DNA of 64,000 nucleotides, from contig CALXOE010000001.1 of NCBI GenBank assembly GCA_944389935.1, positions 124,001-188,000 on the forward strand, given 5' to 3'. The notes beneath the pieces were generated by a model, which had not been told where the DNA came from, did no database searches, and worked only from the letters and a program-made list of their open reading frames with translations. Both the position numbers and the translations under genes were made by a program. Positions 8,739-18,077 of this stretch are shown here, piece after piece (within the stretch, counting starts at the first letter, position 1; each line of letters starts with the position of its first letter). Origin of the DNA: an uncultured Victivallis sp. GTDB lineage: Bacteria; Verrucomicrobiota; Lentisphaeria; Victivallales; Victivallaceae.

Positions 8739-9999
8739 AACGCAAAGCCCTGGCTGGGTCGAGCCGCGCGGCACGCAGCGCCGGGAGCAGCGCCCCCAGC
8801 GTGCAGAGCACCACGGAGGCGCCGACGATAATCAATACATCCGTCGCAACAATGTGCGCCGGGAGCCCGTCAAAAAAGTAGAACTGCTTCGGAAACAATT
8901 CGACATGAAAGGTTTTCGACGCGAATTCCATAATATCGTTCCGGTAGAATATGACCAGCACCCCGGTCAGCGTTCCGGTCACGCTGCCGATCACACCGAT
9001 CAGAAACCCCTGCAGAATGAAGATGAAAGTCACACAGCGGTCGCTCGCGCCGAGCGCCTTTAAAATCCCGATCTCGCGCGTTTTCTGATAGACCGAGGTG
9101 ATGAGCGTGTTCATGATGCTGAACGCCGCGACGAGCACGATGAAGATCAGCAGGAAGAACATCATGTTCTTCTCGACCGCAAGCACCCCGAGCAGCTGCT
9201 GATTTTCCTCCTCCCAGGTGACGACCCGCAGAAACGAGAGCGCGTCGCGGATCGATTCGACGAGTTTCTTCTGATCGAATGCGTCCGGCCCCCAGCCGAA
9301 TACGGCGGTCGCGCTCCCCCAGGGCAGCGAGAGCAGATCGGCAGCGTCGTCGATTCCGACAAAGAGGATCATCCGGTCGAAATCGTATTTCCCGACGCTG
9401 TAAATGCCGGTGACGACGAATTCCGCCGGAAGATAGGCCGAGGCGTTTTTGTTCAGCGTCACGCCCCCCTCGGGGTTGAAGTCGACCATCTGAGTCAGCC
9501 GCTGCTGTGTGTGCAGCAGGATCTTGTCGCCGACGCCGACATGCCAGCGGGCGGCCTGGTCCGTGCTGATGACGATCTCACCCTTGTCGAGAGAGAGCTT
9601 GCCCTTTTTCAGCGTTTCCGGCAGGAAGATGCCGTTTTTTTCGAGATCCCCGGCGCTCGTGCCGAACATGACCACGCGCGGATCGAGTCCGCGCCCGCGC
9701 TGCACGATGACCGGCGACTGGATCACGGCGGCGGCACGGCCGCCCGCCTGTTCGACGGCTTTGATCGCCTCTTCGGGATTGTAGATCACGCCGCCGTAGC
9801 CGGGACGCACCTGAAAGTGCGCCTGGGTTTCGACGAGCTTCTCTTTCATGAGATCCGTAAAGCCGGTCATCACGGCCAGCACCACGATCAGCACCGCGAC
9901 CCCGAGCGTCACCCCGAGAATCGACAGCAGCGTGATGAGAGAAACCGCGTTTCGCCGGGGTTTCAGATAACGGCCGGCCAGAAACAATTCCGTTCGCAT
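8731..9999 (-). CDS. lolC: lipoprotein-releasing system permease LolC/LolE type
   Basis: The 422-residue protein has the LolC/E layout: first membrane helix after a short N-terminus (RYLKPRRNAVSLITLLSILGV), a periplasmic domain of about 220 residues with phrases such as VIQSPVIVQRGRG, then three C-terminal helices of the FtsX domain (NTLITSVYQKTREIGILKALGAS). It would act in the inner membrane with LolD to pass lipoproteins to a carrier. Only one LolC/E-type gene is present, so the complex may be a homodimer (common outside Gammaproteobacteria; inference). Its C-terminus is coupled to lolD by 8 nt. Confidence 0.9.
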   Translation of the reverse strand: MRTELFLAGRYLKPRRNAVSLITLLSILGVTLGVAVLIVVLAVMTGFTDLMKEKLVETQAHFQVRPGYGGVIYNPEEAIKAVEQAGGRAAAVIQSPVIVQRGRGLDPRVVMFGTSAGDLEKNGIFLPETLKKGKLSLDKGEIVISTDQAARWHVGVGDKILLHTQQRLTQMVDFNPEGGVTLNKNASAYLPAEFVVTGIYSVGKYDFDRMILFVGIDDAADLLSLPWGSATAVFGWGPDAFDQKKLVESIRDALSFLRVVTWEEENQQLLGVLAVEKNMMFFLLIFIVLVAAFSIMNTLITSVYQKTREIGILKALGASDRCVTFIFILQGFLIGVIGSVTGTLTGVLVIFYRNDIMEFASKTFHVELFPKQFYFFDGLPAHIVATDVLIIVGASVVLCTLGALLPALRAARLDPARALRYE

Positions 10000-10037
10000 T
10001 GCGTCAACACCTCTTCCCGTTGCATGAATCTTTATTT

Positions 10038-10065
10038 CATGCTAATATAGCATGGTTCGCGCGAA
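10038..10065. promoter_or_regulatory. two adjacent palindromes in the divergent lolC / efflux spacer
   Basis: CATGCTA-ATA-TAGCATG (10038-10054) is a perfect 7-3-7 palindrome, and TTCGCGCGAA (10056-10065) is a perfect 10-bp palindrome right beside it. They lie 39-66 nt upstream of lolC and about 160 nt before the membrane-fusion gene. The first also contains an AT-rich -10-like core. They look like repressor operators; the regulator is unknown. Confidence 0.45.
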
Positions 10066-10220
10066 ACGCAACAGAACGGGAGAAAGAAAAAAGAGGGCGA
10101 TTCCGGCGGAAATTTCGGACGGCGGCTTGATTTTTCGGCGCACTGCCTTAAACTAATAGCATATATATCTCCCCTGCAGCAGCCGGGGATTGGCGAATCA
10201 GTCGCATGAGGTGGAAAGAG

Positions 10221-11393
10221 ATGCGCAAGTTCCAGTTGATTCTGATTCTGACCGCGGTGCTCCTGTCTGTCGGCAGCAGCGGCGCGGAAAGGGAGACAAA
10301 CGCCGCCCCGGCCGTCCGGGTCGTCGTCATGCAGCCGAAACCGATGGAGTTCGTCCAGAAGATTCTGGTGCAGGGCAACGTCGAAACCAAAGAGAAAGTC
10401 GAAATATCCAGCCGGGTCGCCGGAACGATCGACTTCATGGGCCCGGGCGAGGGGGATATGGTCAAAAAGGGGGACACGCTCTTCCAGGTCGACCGGGTTA
10501 AACTCGAAAACGATGTCAAAGGGCAGAAACATAAACTTTCCGTTGCGGAAGCGGAACTCAAAATCGCTGAAATCAACGGCGATCTCGCCCGGAAAGTCGC
10601 GGAAAAGGCGCAGGCCGACTTCAACCGTTCCGAACAGCTCCGCAAGGCGGAGGCGGTCTCCGAGGACGCCCACGAGCGGGTGCTGCTGAGTTTGCGGGAG
10701 GCCGAGGCGGGTGTGCTGAAAGCGGACGCCCAGACCAATTACGCCCGCGCAAAGGTCGGCCAGGCGCAGGCGGAACTCGAGATCGCCGAAAAGAGTCTCG
10801 CCGACTCCCGGAGCCGCTCCCCGCTCAGCGGCAGGGTGGTCACGAAGAAAAAAGATCCGGGCGAATTCGTGAGTACCGGGGAGATGCTCTACCGGATCGA
10901 AGACCCCGACCGGCTCGAAGTCGTCATGATGATCAGCGCGGTCTATTACGATCAGATCGTTCCGGGCAAAACCGAAGCGGTCATCCACAACCGCGACAAC
11001 TCGGTAACGGCCGGCGGAGTCGTCCGGTTCCGGAGTCCCGCGATCGATGCATTGTCCCGCACGTTCACAGTCAAGGTCGATCTGCCGGTGAAAGCGGGCT
11101 TCGTGAGCGGTCAACTCTGCCGCGTGGATCTCATCCTGCGGAAAGTGGCCGGGGTCGGCGTGCCGAACACGGCGATCCTCGACCGGCGCAACAATCGCCG
11201 CACTCTCTTCGTCGTCCGGGAGGGGAGAGCCGAGTCGGTCGACGTCGAAACCGGTATCGTGGACGGAGCGTGGACCATGCTCACCGATCCCGGAGTGCTC
11301 AAAGGGTCTCCCGTGATCGTCGAGGGGCAGGCCTTTCTCGAAGCGGGGGAGAAAGTGGAGGCGGTACCCGCCGCGGCAGAGGAGGCGAAATAG
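10221..11393 (+). CDS. RND efflux periplasmic adaptor (membrane fusion protein)
   Basis: The ATG at 10221 has a good ribosome site (GAGGTGG, 6-nt spacing); an in-frame ATG at 10206 overlaps it and has none. The 390-residue protein has a signal peptide (cleavage near SSGAE), a biotinyl-lipoyl half motif (VEISSRVAGTIDFM...GDMVKKGDTLFQVD), a long alpha-helical hairpin (about residues 100-195), the second lipoyl half (SPLSGRVVTKKKDPGEFVSTG) and a beta-barrel region. This is the HlyD/AcrA/CusB-type layout. It bridges the inner-membrane pump encoded 0 nt downstream to an outer-membrane channel that is not next to it. Confidence 0.92.
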   Translation: MRKFQLILILTAVLLSVGSSGAERETNAAPAVRVVVMQPKPMEFVQKILVQGNVETKEKVEISSRVAGTIDFMGPGEGDMVKKGDTLFQVDRVKLENDVKGQKHKLSVAEAELKIAEINGDLARKVAEKAQADFNRSEQLRKAEAVSEDAHERVLLSLREAEAGVLKADAQTNYARAKVGQAQAELEIAEKSLADSRSRSPLSGRVVTKKKDPGEFVSTGEMLYRIEDPDRLEVVMMISAVYYDQIVPGKTEAVIHNRDNSVTAGGVVRFRSPAIDALSRTFTVKVDLPVKAGFVSGQLCRVDLILRKVAGVGVPNTAILDRRNNRRTLFVVREGRAESVDVETGIVDGAWTMLTDPGVLKGSPVIVEGQAFLEAGEKVEAVPAAAEEAK

Positions 11394-14300
11394 ATGTTCC
11401 TCGAAAGCATATCCATCCGCAAACCGGTGACCGTGAGCAGCTGCATTCTCATGCTTGTGCTGTTCGGGCTCACCGCCTGGAGCAGGCTCGGGCTCGAGGC
11501 GTTCCCGGAGACGGAGAGTTCGCATGTGACGGTCACGGCCGTCTATCCCGGTGCGAATCCCGCTGAAATCGAAAGTGAGGTGGCCGGGGATCTCGAAGAC
11601 GCGGTCGGCGCCATCGACGGCGTGCAGGCCATGCATACCGCCTGCATGGAAAACGTCTGCCGCATCACGCTTGAATTCGAGCCGGGCCGGTCGGCCGACG
11701 CCGCCGCGCAGGATGTGCGGGAACGGATCGACCGGATTCTGCCGGAACTGCCTCCGGGGGTCGAGCCGCCGATCGTGGCGAAATACGATCCCGACGCGGC
11801 TCCGGTCGTCGCGTTGATGCTGACCGGCGATCTGCCGCTGGACAAACTCTACGACTTCGCGGATGAAACGCTCCGCGTGAAGTTCTCCTCTCTGTCCGGC
11901 GTGGCGGGGGTGCGCATCGCCGGCGGCGAACCGCTCGAACTGCGGATCACGCTCGACACGGAAGCGCTGACCGCCGCCGGGCTCACCGTGAACGAGGTGC
12001 TCACCAAACTCCGCGAGTCGAATCTCCGGCTTCCGGTCGGACGAATCCGGCAGGATCAGCAGGAGGTGAACGTCACCTACGACTCGGAGTTCAAAAGTAT
12101 CGATGAGATCGGAGCGCTCGAAATCGGCATGTTCGAGAAGCGGCGCGTCTATCTGCGCGATGTCGCGCAGATCACAATGAAGTCCGCGGAAAAGCGCACC
12201 CTCGCGTTCTACGACGGCGAACCGGCCGTGCTGCTGAAGATCATCAAAAAGGGCGATGCGAACACGATGCGGGTCGTCGATCACGTCAACGCCGCAATCG
12301 CGGAACTGGAACAGGATCGGCTGCTCCCCTCCGGCATGAAGCTCGTGCGCGTACAGGATGCGGGCGGCTTCATCCGCGCCGCGACCGGGAACGCCTGGCT
12401 GACGATGGGGCTCGGGGTCGTTCTGGTCGCGTTGGGGATGCTTCTCTTTCTGCGGGACGGGAGACGAGTCATCGCCGCGGCGGTGTCGCTCCCGGTTTCG
12501 GTGGTGATTTCGCTTCCGATCCTGGAGCTGTGCGGATACAGCTTCAATGCGTTCACGCTTCCGGCGCTCGGGATTTCAGTCGGCACGCTGGCGGCGTGTT
12601 CGATTCCGGTCGCCGAGAGCCGGATGAAACGTTCCGGCGACGAAAACTCTCCGGGAGCGGCTTCGCAGGTGGCGGTCGCCTCTCTGGCGGTTGTCGCGGT
12701 GTTTGTCCCGGTTGCGATGACGCTCTCGCCGGCGGGACACACTCTGGCGCCGTTCGCGATCGCAGCGGGAGCGGCGGCGCTCGCGTCGCTGCTCGTGAAC
12801 GTCACGTTGACGCCGATTCTCGCCGATGTGCCGCCGGGCGGAAACCGGCGCCCGACAGCAGAGGGAAGAACCGGATGGCTGGAGCTGGGATTCGACCGCT
12901 CTCTGGAATTCGTCTGCCGTCACAGGGGGTGGGCGGTTCTGTTCGGAATCGTGCTTTTCGCCGGAGCGCTCGTGCTTCTTCCGGCGCGGACGGGAATGAC
13001 GTTCCTGCCGGAATGCGACCGCGGCGAATTCCGGATCCGGCTCGAATTTCCCGCCGGTTACAACCTCGACAGCACGCGGGAACGCACGATGCAGATCGAA
13101 AGCCGTCTGCGCAAACTGCCGGACGTGGAGGCGACGTCAACCGTGATCGGACAGATTCAGGGAGATCCGGGGCAGAACACCGAAGGGGTGAATCTCGCAG
13201 AAATCACGATCGTTGCGAAACCGCAAACCGGACGCGGCGCGACGCTTGAAGAGCTGCGCGAAATGTTCCGGAACGAACTGCGTGATCTCACCGACTGCCG
13301 TGCGACCGTCACAGTGCCCTCGCCTTTCGGCGAGCCGCTTTCCTCGTTTGAACTCGAACTTGCCGGGAACAACCTCGATACGCTCGAAACACTCGCGGCG
13401 CAGGGAGTGAAAACCTTGAAAGCCCACCCCGCAGCGAGGGATGTCGACAGCTCCGTGCACGTCGGCAAACCCGGGATCCGGGTTGTGCCGGAACGCACGG
13501 CCATGCAGAATCTCGGCATTGCATCCTCCTCGGTGGGGACTCTGCTGCGCGGCTCGATCGAGGGTCTCAAGGCGGGCAGCGGCAAAATCGGATCCCGAAC
13601 TTTCGATATCCGCGTGAAACTCGACGAGCGGACGGGCTACAACCAGCTTCCGGCGCTCCCGTTCCGATCGAAACAGGGCAAGCCGCTGCGGCTCGGAACC
13701 GTGACGGAGCTGCGTGCCTCGACGACTCCGACCCGGATCGACCGGAGCGATCGGCGGCGCACCGTGAAACTCTTTGCGAACCCGGCTCCGGGCAGCACAC
13801 CCGGCGACCTCGCGGAAGCCGCGGAAAAAACCATCGCCCCGGAACTGCCGCCGGGATACCGCATGACGTTCACAGGAACGATCCGGGAGATGCGCGAAAC
13901 GTTTACCGCGATCGGGCATGCCGCCGTCATGGCGGTTCTGCTGCTCTATCTGCTGCTTGCGGCGATTCAGGGGTCGTGGCGTGCGCCGTTGCCGGTGCTG
14001 CTTGTGCTGCCGGCGGCGCTCGCCGGGGTGTTCGCGGCGCTCCGGCTGAGCGGGCTTGCGCTCTCGACTCCCGGGGCGCTCGGCGCCATGACGGTTGCCG
14101 GTGTCGCGCTGGCCGGGGCGTATCTGCTCGTGGAGTGCGCCCGGCGGAAACAGGCGGCGGGGCTGGCTCCCGCCGAGGCGATGCGGCTCGCGGTAAAAGA
14201 GAAGTTCCGGACGGTCCTCATGACGGGTTTCGCGGTGATTCTCGGCGTGGCGCCGATGGCGTTCGGGCCGGGAACCGGCGCGGAGCTGCGGGCAAGCTGT

Positions 14301-14408
14301 GCCGTTCCGGTGATCGGCGGCATCATCGGATCGACCGTTTTCGGACTCTATCTGCTCCCGGCGCTCTATGCACTTTTCGCCCGCGGGCGGAACGGGCGAA
14401 ACGGATGA
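11394..14408 (+). CDS. RND-type efflux permease lacking the canonical proton-relay residues
   Basis: The 1004-residue protein has the RND architecture: TM1 after MFLESISIRKPVTV, porter domain (VTVTAVYPGANPAEIESEV), TM2-6, second porter domain and TM7-12. Length is only slightly below AcrB. In AcrB, Asp407 and Asp408 of TM4 and Lys940 of TM10 carry protons. Aligning the conserved Glu after the TM4 motif (Glu408 here) puts Ala401 and Cys402 at the Asp-Asp positions; aligning the TM10 LLVEC segment puts Ala907 at the Lys position. Otherwise the frame is intact with normal codon use. It may be a pump with another energy path or a non-pumping relative. The adaptor gene stops immediately before it. 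Confidence 0.88.
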   Translation: MFLESISIRKPVTVSSCILMLVLFGLTAWSRLGLEAFPETESSHVTVTAVYPGANPAEIESEVAGDLEDAVGAIDGVQAMHTACMENVCRITLEFEPGRSADAAAQDVRERIDRILPELPPGVEPPIVAKYDPDAAPVVALMLTGDLPLDKLYDFADETLRVKFSSLSGVAGVRIAGGEPLELRITLDTEALTAAGLTVNEVLTKLRESNLRLPVGRIRQDQQEVNVTYDSEFKSIDEIGALEIGMFEKRRVYLRDVAQITMKSAEKRTLAFYDGEPAVLLKIIKKGDANTMRVVDHVNAAIAELEQDRLLPSGMKLVRVQDAGGFIRAATGNAWLTMGLGVVLVALGMLLFLRDGRRVIAAAVSLPVSVVISLPILELCGYSFNAFTLPALGISVGTLAACSIPVAESRMKRSGDENSPGAASQVAVASLAVVAVFVPVAMTLSPAGHTLAPFAIAAGAAALASLLVNVTLTPILADVPPGGNRRPTAEGRTGWLELGFDRSLEFVCRHRGWAVLFGIVLFAGALVLLPARTGMTFLPECDRGEFRIRLEFPAGYNLDSTRERTMQIESRLRKLPDVEATSTVIGQIQGDPGQNTEGVNLAEITIVAKPQTGRGATLEELREMFRNELRDLTDCRATVTVPSPFGEPLSSFELELAGNNLDTLETLAAQGVKTLKAHPAARDVDSSVHVGKPGIRVVPERTAMQNLGIASSSVGTLLRGSIEGLKAGSGKIGSRTFDIRVKLDERTGYNQLPALPFRSKQGKPLRLGTVTELRASTTPTRIDRSDRRRTVKLFANPAPGSTPGDLAEAAEKTIAPELPPGYRMTFTGTIREMRETFTAIGHAAVMAVLLLYLLLAAIQGSWRAPLPVLLVLPAALAGVFAALRLSGLALSTPGALGAMTVAGVALAGAYLLVECARRKQAAGLAPAEAMRLAVKEKFRTVLMTGFAVILGVAPMAFGPGTGAELRASCAVPVIGGIIGSTVFGLYLLPALYALFARGRNGRNG

Positions 14409-14465
14409 CGAGGAACGGGGGAGCAGATTGTAACGTATTTTTTCCGCATAATCCGGAGGCGGGAC

Positions 14466-14494
14466 TTTAAAAAGCTGTTTTCATGGTGTATATT
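14466..14494 (+). promoter_or_regulatory. candidate promoter for phosphatase-rpiB/glyA genes
   Basis: TTTAAA (14466-14471) and TATATT (14489-14494) are 17 nt apart. Transcription would begin near 14501, about 20 nt before the phosphatase ATG at 14522. Confidence 0.55.
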
Positions 14495-14521
14495 ATGACT
14501 TTCAGCGAAAGGGGGACCGCG

Positions 14522-14980
14522 ATGCGGATCATGTTTGTTTGCACCGGCAACAGTTGCCGCAGTCCGATGGCGGACCTCTACTTCAACGACCTCTGCCGCC
14601 GGGCGAACCGGCCGGACATCGATGCCTGTTCGGCCGGGATCTGCGCCTGGGACGGCGATCCGATCTCCCGGCAGGCCGCGGCCGTGATGAGCGCCTGCGG
14701 CATCGACTCCGCCGGATTCCGCTCTTCGCGGTTCACGCCGGCGCTCGCGCGGGAGTGCGACATTCTCGTGGCGATGAGCGCCTCCCACCGGGCGGCGATG
14801 GCGGAGATCGCGCCCTCGGAAGCGGGCAAGATCCGGCTGCTGCTGGGGGAAGCCGACGTACCCGATCCGTTCGGGGGGAGCGTTGAACAGTATACGCGCG
14901 TCTTTGAATCCATGCGCCCCGCTCTCGAGGCGCTTTTCCATACCGTCGCGGGTGACGGACCCGGGGAACCCGGCTGTTGA
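14522..14980 (+). CDS. low-molecular-weight protein phosphatase (YwlE/LMW-PTP family)
   Basis: The start at 14522 follows AAGGGGG and gives a 152-residue protein, the family length. The P-loop C-X5-R is CTGNSCRS (Cys7 to Arg13) and the general acid is in the DPFGG segment near the C-terminus. The family removes phosphate from tyrosine or, in YwlE, from arginine. YwlE uses Thr11 in CTGNTCRS to favour phospho-arginine; this protein has Ser11 at that place, so specificity is uncertain. In Bacillus subtilis ywlE lies near rpiB and glyA, as here, where the rpiB-glyA fusion follows after 40 nt. Confidence 0.88.
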   Translation: MRIMFVCTGNSCRSPMADLYFNDLCRRANRPDIDACSAGICAWDGDPISRQAAAVMSACGIDSAGFRSSRFTPALARECDILVAMSASHRAAMAEIAPSEAGKIRLLLGEADVPDPFGGSVEQYTRVFESMRPALEALFHTVAGDGPGEPGC

Positions 14981-15020
14981 CAAGAGAACATCATTCTTTA
15001 TTTTTCAAGGAGCAGACATC

Positions 15021-16739
15021 ATGATGGAAATCACCGACTGGTACGGCAAATCCCTCCGGATTGCGATCGGAACCGATCACGGCGGATTCGCCCTGAAATC
15101 CGGGCTCTCGGCCTTTCTCGAGAGCCGGAAGTGCACGGTCATCGACTGCGGCCCGTTCGTCGCCGACAGCGGTGACGATTACCCTGACTTCGGCGCCCCG
15201 GCGGCGCAGGCGGTCGCGCGCGGCGAAGCCGATGCGGCGATTCTGATCTGCCGTTCCGGCGTCGGGATGGGGATGGTTGCGAACCGCTTCCACGGCGTGC
15301 GCGCGGTCTGCGCCTGCAGTGCGGAAGTCGCGAAGAAGAGCCGCGAACACAACTGCTCAAATGTGCTCGTTCTGCCCGGTGACGCGCTCGACGCCGCCGC
15401 GATGGAGCAGGTCGTCGATGCGTGGCTCACGACACCGTTCAGCAAAGACGAACGCCACATCCGCCGCCTTGTGAAAGTCGAGCGCCGGACCTATGACGAT
15501 ATCGCCGCCGTGCGTGCGGCCGACCCCGAAGTCGCCCGGATCATCGACTGCGAAGCCGAGCGCCAGGCCGACGGCATCGAGCTCATCGCCAGCGAGAACT
15601 TCGCCTCCTGCGCGGTGCGCGCCGCCCAGGGCTCGGTGCTGACCAACAAATACGCCGAGGGATATCCCGGCAAGCGCTACTACAACGGCTGCGAATTCGT
15701 CGATGAGATGGAGTCACTCGCGATCGAGCGCGTGAAGAAGCTCTTCGGGGCGGAAGCCGCGAACGTTCAGCCGCACTCCGGTTCGAGCGCGAATCAGGCG
15801 GTCTACATGGCGCTCATCAATCCCGGCGACACGGTTCTGGCGATGAGCCTCGACCACGGCGGCCACCTGACCCACGGACATCCGCTGAACTTCTCGGGCA
15901 TGCTCTACAACATCGTACCCTACGGCGTCGACCGCGAAACCGAGCGAATCGACTACGATGAGGTCGAACGCCTCGCGGTGGAGAACAAGCCGAAGATGAT
16001 TCTCGCGGGTGCATCGGCCTATCCGCGGATCATCGACTTTGCGCGTCTGCGCGAAATCGCCGATAAAGTCGGTGCGAAACTCTTCGTCGACATGGCGCAC
16101 ATCGCCGGTCTCGTCGCCGCCGGCGAGCATCCGAATCCCGTTCCCTACTGCGACGTGGTGACCACGACGACCCACAAGACGCTGCGCGGGCCGCGCGGCG
16201 GGCTGATTCTCTGCCGCGAAGAGTACATCAAGGCGATCAATTCAAAGGTGTTCCCCGGTATGCAGGGCGGCCCGCTGGAACACGTGATCGCGGCCAAGGC
16301 GGTCTGCTTCGGGGAGGCGCTCACCCCGGCATTCAAGGCGTATCAGCATCAGGTGAAACTCAATGCCGCGAAGCTCTCGCAGGAGCTTGCGAACCGCGGA
16401 TTCCGCATCGTCTCGGGCGGCACCGACAACCATTTGATGCTGATCGACCTGCGCCCGAAAAAGGCGACCGGGAAAGCCGTCGCGAACGCGCTCGATCTCG
16501 CGCGGATCACCTGCAACAAGAACATGATCCCGTTCGATCCGGAGAAACCGTTCGTCACGAGCGGCATCCGGGTGGGTACCCCGGCGGTCACGACCCGCGG
16601 GCTCAAGGAGCCGGAGATGGTCCGCATCGCCGACTTCATCGAACGCGGCGTGGCCATGCGTGAGGATGAGGCCGCATTGCGCAGCCTCGGCAACGAAGTC
16701 AAGGAATTCATGGCGGCGTTCCCGATGCCGCAGTTCTGA
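15021..16739 (+). CDS. rpiB-glyA: fused ribose-5-phosphate isomerase B / serine hydroxymethyltransferase
   Basis: Start at 15021 follows AGGAG with 8-nt spacing. The 572-residue protein joins two enzymes. Residues about 10-150 are RpiB: GTDHGGF near the start, active Cys77 in ICRSGVGM, and SREHN later; it interconverts ribose and ribulose 5-phosphate. Residues about 155-572 are [34 protein letters not shown], and the PLP lysine Lys386 in [14 protein letters not shown]; it makes glycine and methylene-tetrahydrofolate from serine. There is one uninterrupted frame with no internal start evident at the join, so it is a real fusion. The usual CGTG of RpiB is CRSG here. serS follows after 26 nt. 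Confidence 0.95.
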   Translation: MMEITDWYGKSLRIAIGTDHGGFALKSGLSAFLESRKCTVIDCGPFVADSGDDYPDFGAPAAQAVARGEADAAILICRSGVGMGMVANRFHGVRAVCACSAEVAKKSREHNCSNVLVLPGDALDAAAMEQVVDAWLTTPFSKDERHIRRLVKVERRTYDDIAAVRAADPEVARIIDCEAERQADGIELIASENFASCAVRAAQGSVLTNKYAEGYPGKRYYNGCEFVDEMESLAIERVKKLFGAEAANVQPHSGSSANQAVYMALINPGDTVLAMSLDHGGHLTHGHPLNFSGMLYNIVPYGVDRETERIDYDEVERLAVENKPKMILAGASAYPRIIDFARLREIADKVGAKLFVDMAHIAGLVAAGEHPNPVPYCDVVTTTTHKTLRGPRGGLILCREEYIKAINSKVFPGMQGGPLEHVIAAKAVCFGEALTPAFKAYQHQVKLNAAKLSQELANRGFRIVSGGTDNHLMLIDLRPKKATGKAVANALDLARITCNKNMIPFDPEKPFVTSGIRVGTPAVTTRGLKEPEMVRIADFIERGVAMREDEAALRSLGNEVKEFMAAFPMPQF

Positions 16740-16765
16740 TTCCGGAACAGAAAAGGGTTGGCAAA

Positions 16766-18013
16766 ATGATTGACATCAAATTCATCCGCGAAAATGCGGA
16801 AAAAGTGAAAGCGAACTGCGCCCGTCGCGGTTTTCCGGTCGACATCGACGGTCTGCTGAAACTCGACGCCGATTCGCGTCAGCTTTCTCAGGAGTCCGAA
16901 TCGCTGCGCGCCGAACGCAACCGTCTCAGCAAGGAGTGCGCGAAAGATCCCTCCGCCCGCGACAAGGTCAAGCAGCTCAAAGAGGTGCTTGCGACCAAGG
17001 AGGAGATGCTCGCGAAAGTCCAGAACAAGATCTATCAGACTGTGATCCGCATGCCGAACATGCTTGCGCCGGACGTGCCGGACGGGCTCGACGACACGGG
17101 CAACGTCGAACTGCGCAAGGTCGGAACCATCCCGACGTTCGACTTCCGCGTGCGCGACCACCAGGAACTCGGCGAACTGCTCGGGATTCTCGACATCCCG
17201 CGCGGCACGAAAGTCGCCGGAGCGGGCTTCTACTACTGGAAGGGGAAGGGCGCGATGCTCGCGCAGTCGCTCTACTTCTGGGTGCAGCGCGTGCTGGTCG
17301 AACGCGGATTCACGATGTTCATGACGCCGTGCGTGGCGAAGGAGCGGACACTGTTCGGGACCGGTTATCTGCCGTTCTTCGCCGACCAGACCTACAATCT
17401 GAAGGACGAGGATCTCGCGCTCATCGGCACCTCCGAGCAGACGCTGGTCGGCTACCACGCCGATGACGTGCTCGACGCGGCGGATCTGCCGCTCTGCTAC
17501 ACGGCGTTCACGCCGTGCTTCCGCACGGAGGCTGGCAGCTACGGCAAAGCGTCGCGCGGGATTTTCCGCGTGCACCAGTTCCACAAGGTCGAGCAGATCG
17601 TCTTCTGCAAGCCGGAGGATTCGGTGAAGTACCATGAGATGTGCCTCGCGAACGAGGAGTACATCCTCCAGCAGCTCGGCATTCCGTATCATGTGGTGAA
17701 CGTCTGCGTCGGCGACCTCGGCGCGCCGGGCTACAAGAAGTATGACATCGAAGCGTGGTTCGCCGGATTCGGCGCCTACCGCGAGGTCACGAGCAACACG
17801 AATCTGACCTCGTTCCAGAGCCGCCGGCTGAACATCCGTTACAAGGACGGCGACAAGCGCGACTTCGTCCACACGATCAGCGCGACGGCCGTGACCGACC
17901 GTGTGATGATCGCGATCATGGAGAATTTCCAGCAGGAGGACGGAACCGTCATCGTGCCGGAAGTGCTCCAGCCGATCTGCGGCTTCGACCGCATTGAACC
18001 GATCAGGAAGTAA
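16766..18013 (+). CDS. serS: seryl-tRNA synthetase
   Basis: The 415-residue protein has the SerRS layout: an N-terminal coiled-coil arm (residues about 30-105) that grips tRNA-Ser, then a class II catalytic domain. Motif 2 is CFRTEAGSYGKASRGIFRVH and the tail of motif 3 is TAVTDRVMIAIMEN. In most bacteria motif 3 reads GxAVGR; here it is ATAVTDR, closer to the ATxR style of archaeal and eukaryotic enzymes, while the key Arg is kept. It charges tRNA with serine in the cytoplasm. It lies directly after the SHMT fusion, linking two serine-using steps. Confidence 0.95.
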   Translation: MIDIKFIRENAEKVKANCARRGFPVDIDGLLKLDADSRQLSQESESLRAERNRLSKECAKDPSARDKVKQLKEVLATKEEMLAKVQNKIYQTVIRMPNMLAPDVPDGLDDTGNVELRKVGTIPTFDFRVRDHQELGELLGILDIPRGTKVAGAGFYYWKGKGAMLAQSLYFWVQRVLVERGFTMFMTPCVAKERTLFGTGYLPFFADQTYNLKDEDLALIGTSEQTLVGYHADDVLDAADLPLCYTAFTPCFRTEAGSYGKASRGIFRVHQFHKVEQIVFCKPEDSVKYHEMCLANEEYILQQLGIPYHVVNVCVGDLGAPGYKKYDIEAWFAGFGAYREVTSNTNLTSFQSRRLNIRYKDGDKRDFVHTISATAVTDRVMIAIMENFQQEDGTVIVPEVLQPICGFDRIEPIRK

Positions 18014-18077
18014 TGCGTCCGCTCCCGGGATCGAACACCTCCCGGGGGCGAGCAAACAAACACCTACAGCAGTTGAA

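Noticed and set aside
10032..12284. 750-residue open frame on the minus strand
   Set aside because: It lies opposite the adaptor and RND genes. Its residues (His, Arg, Asp-rich, no domain) are what a GC-rich antisense frame gives.
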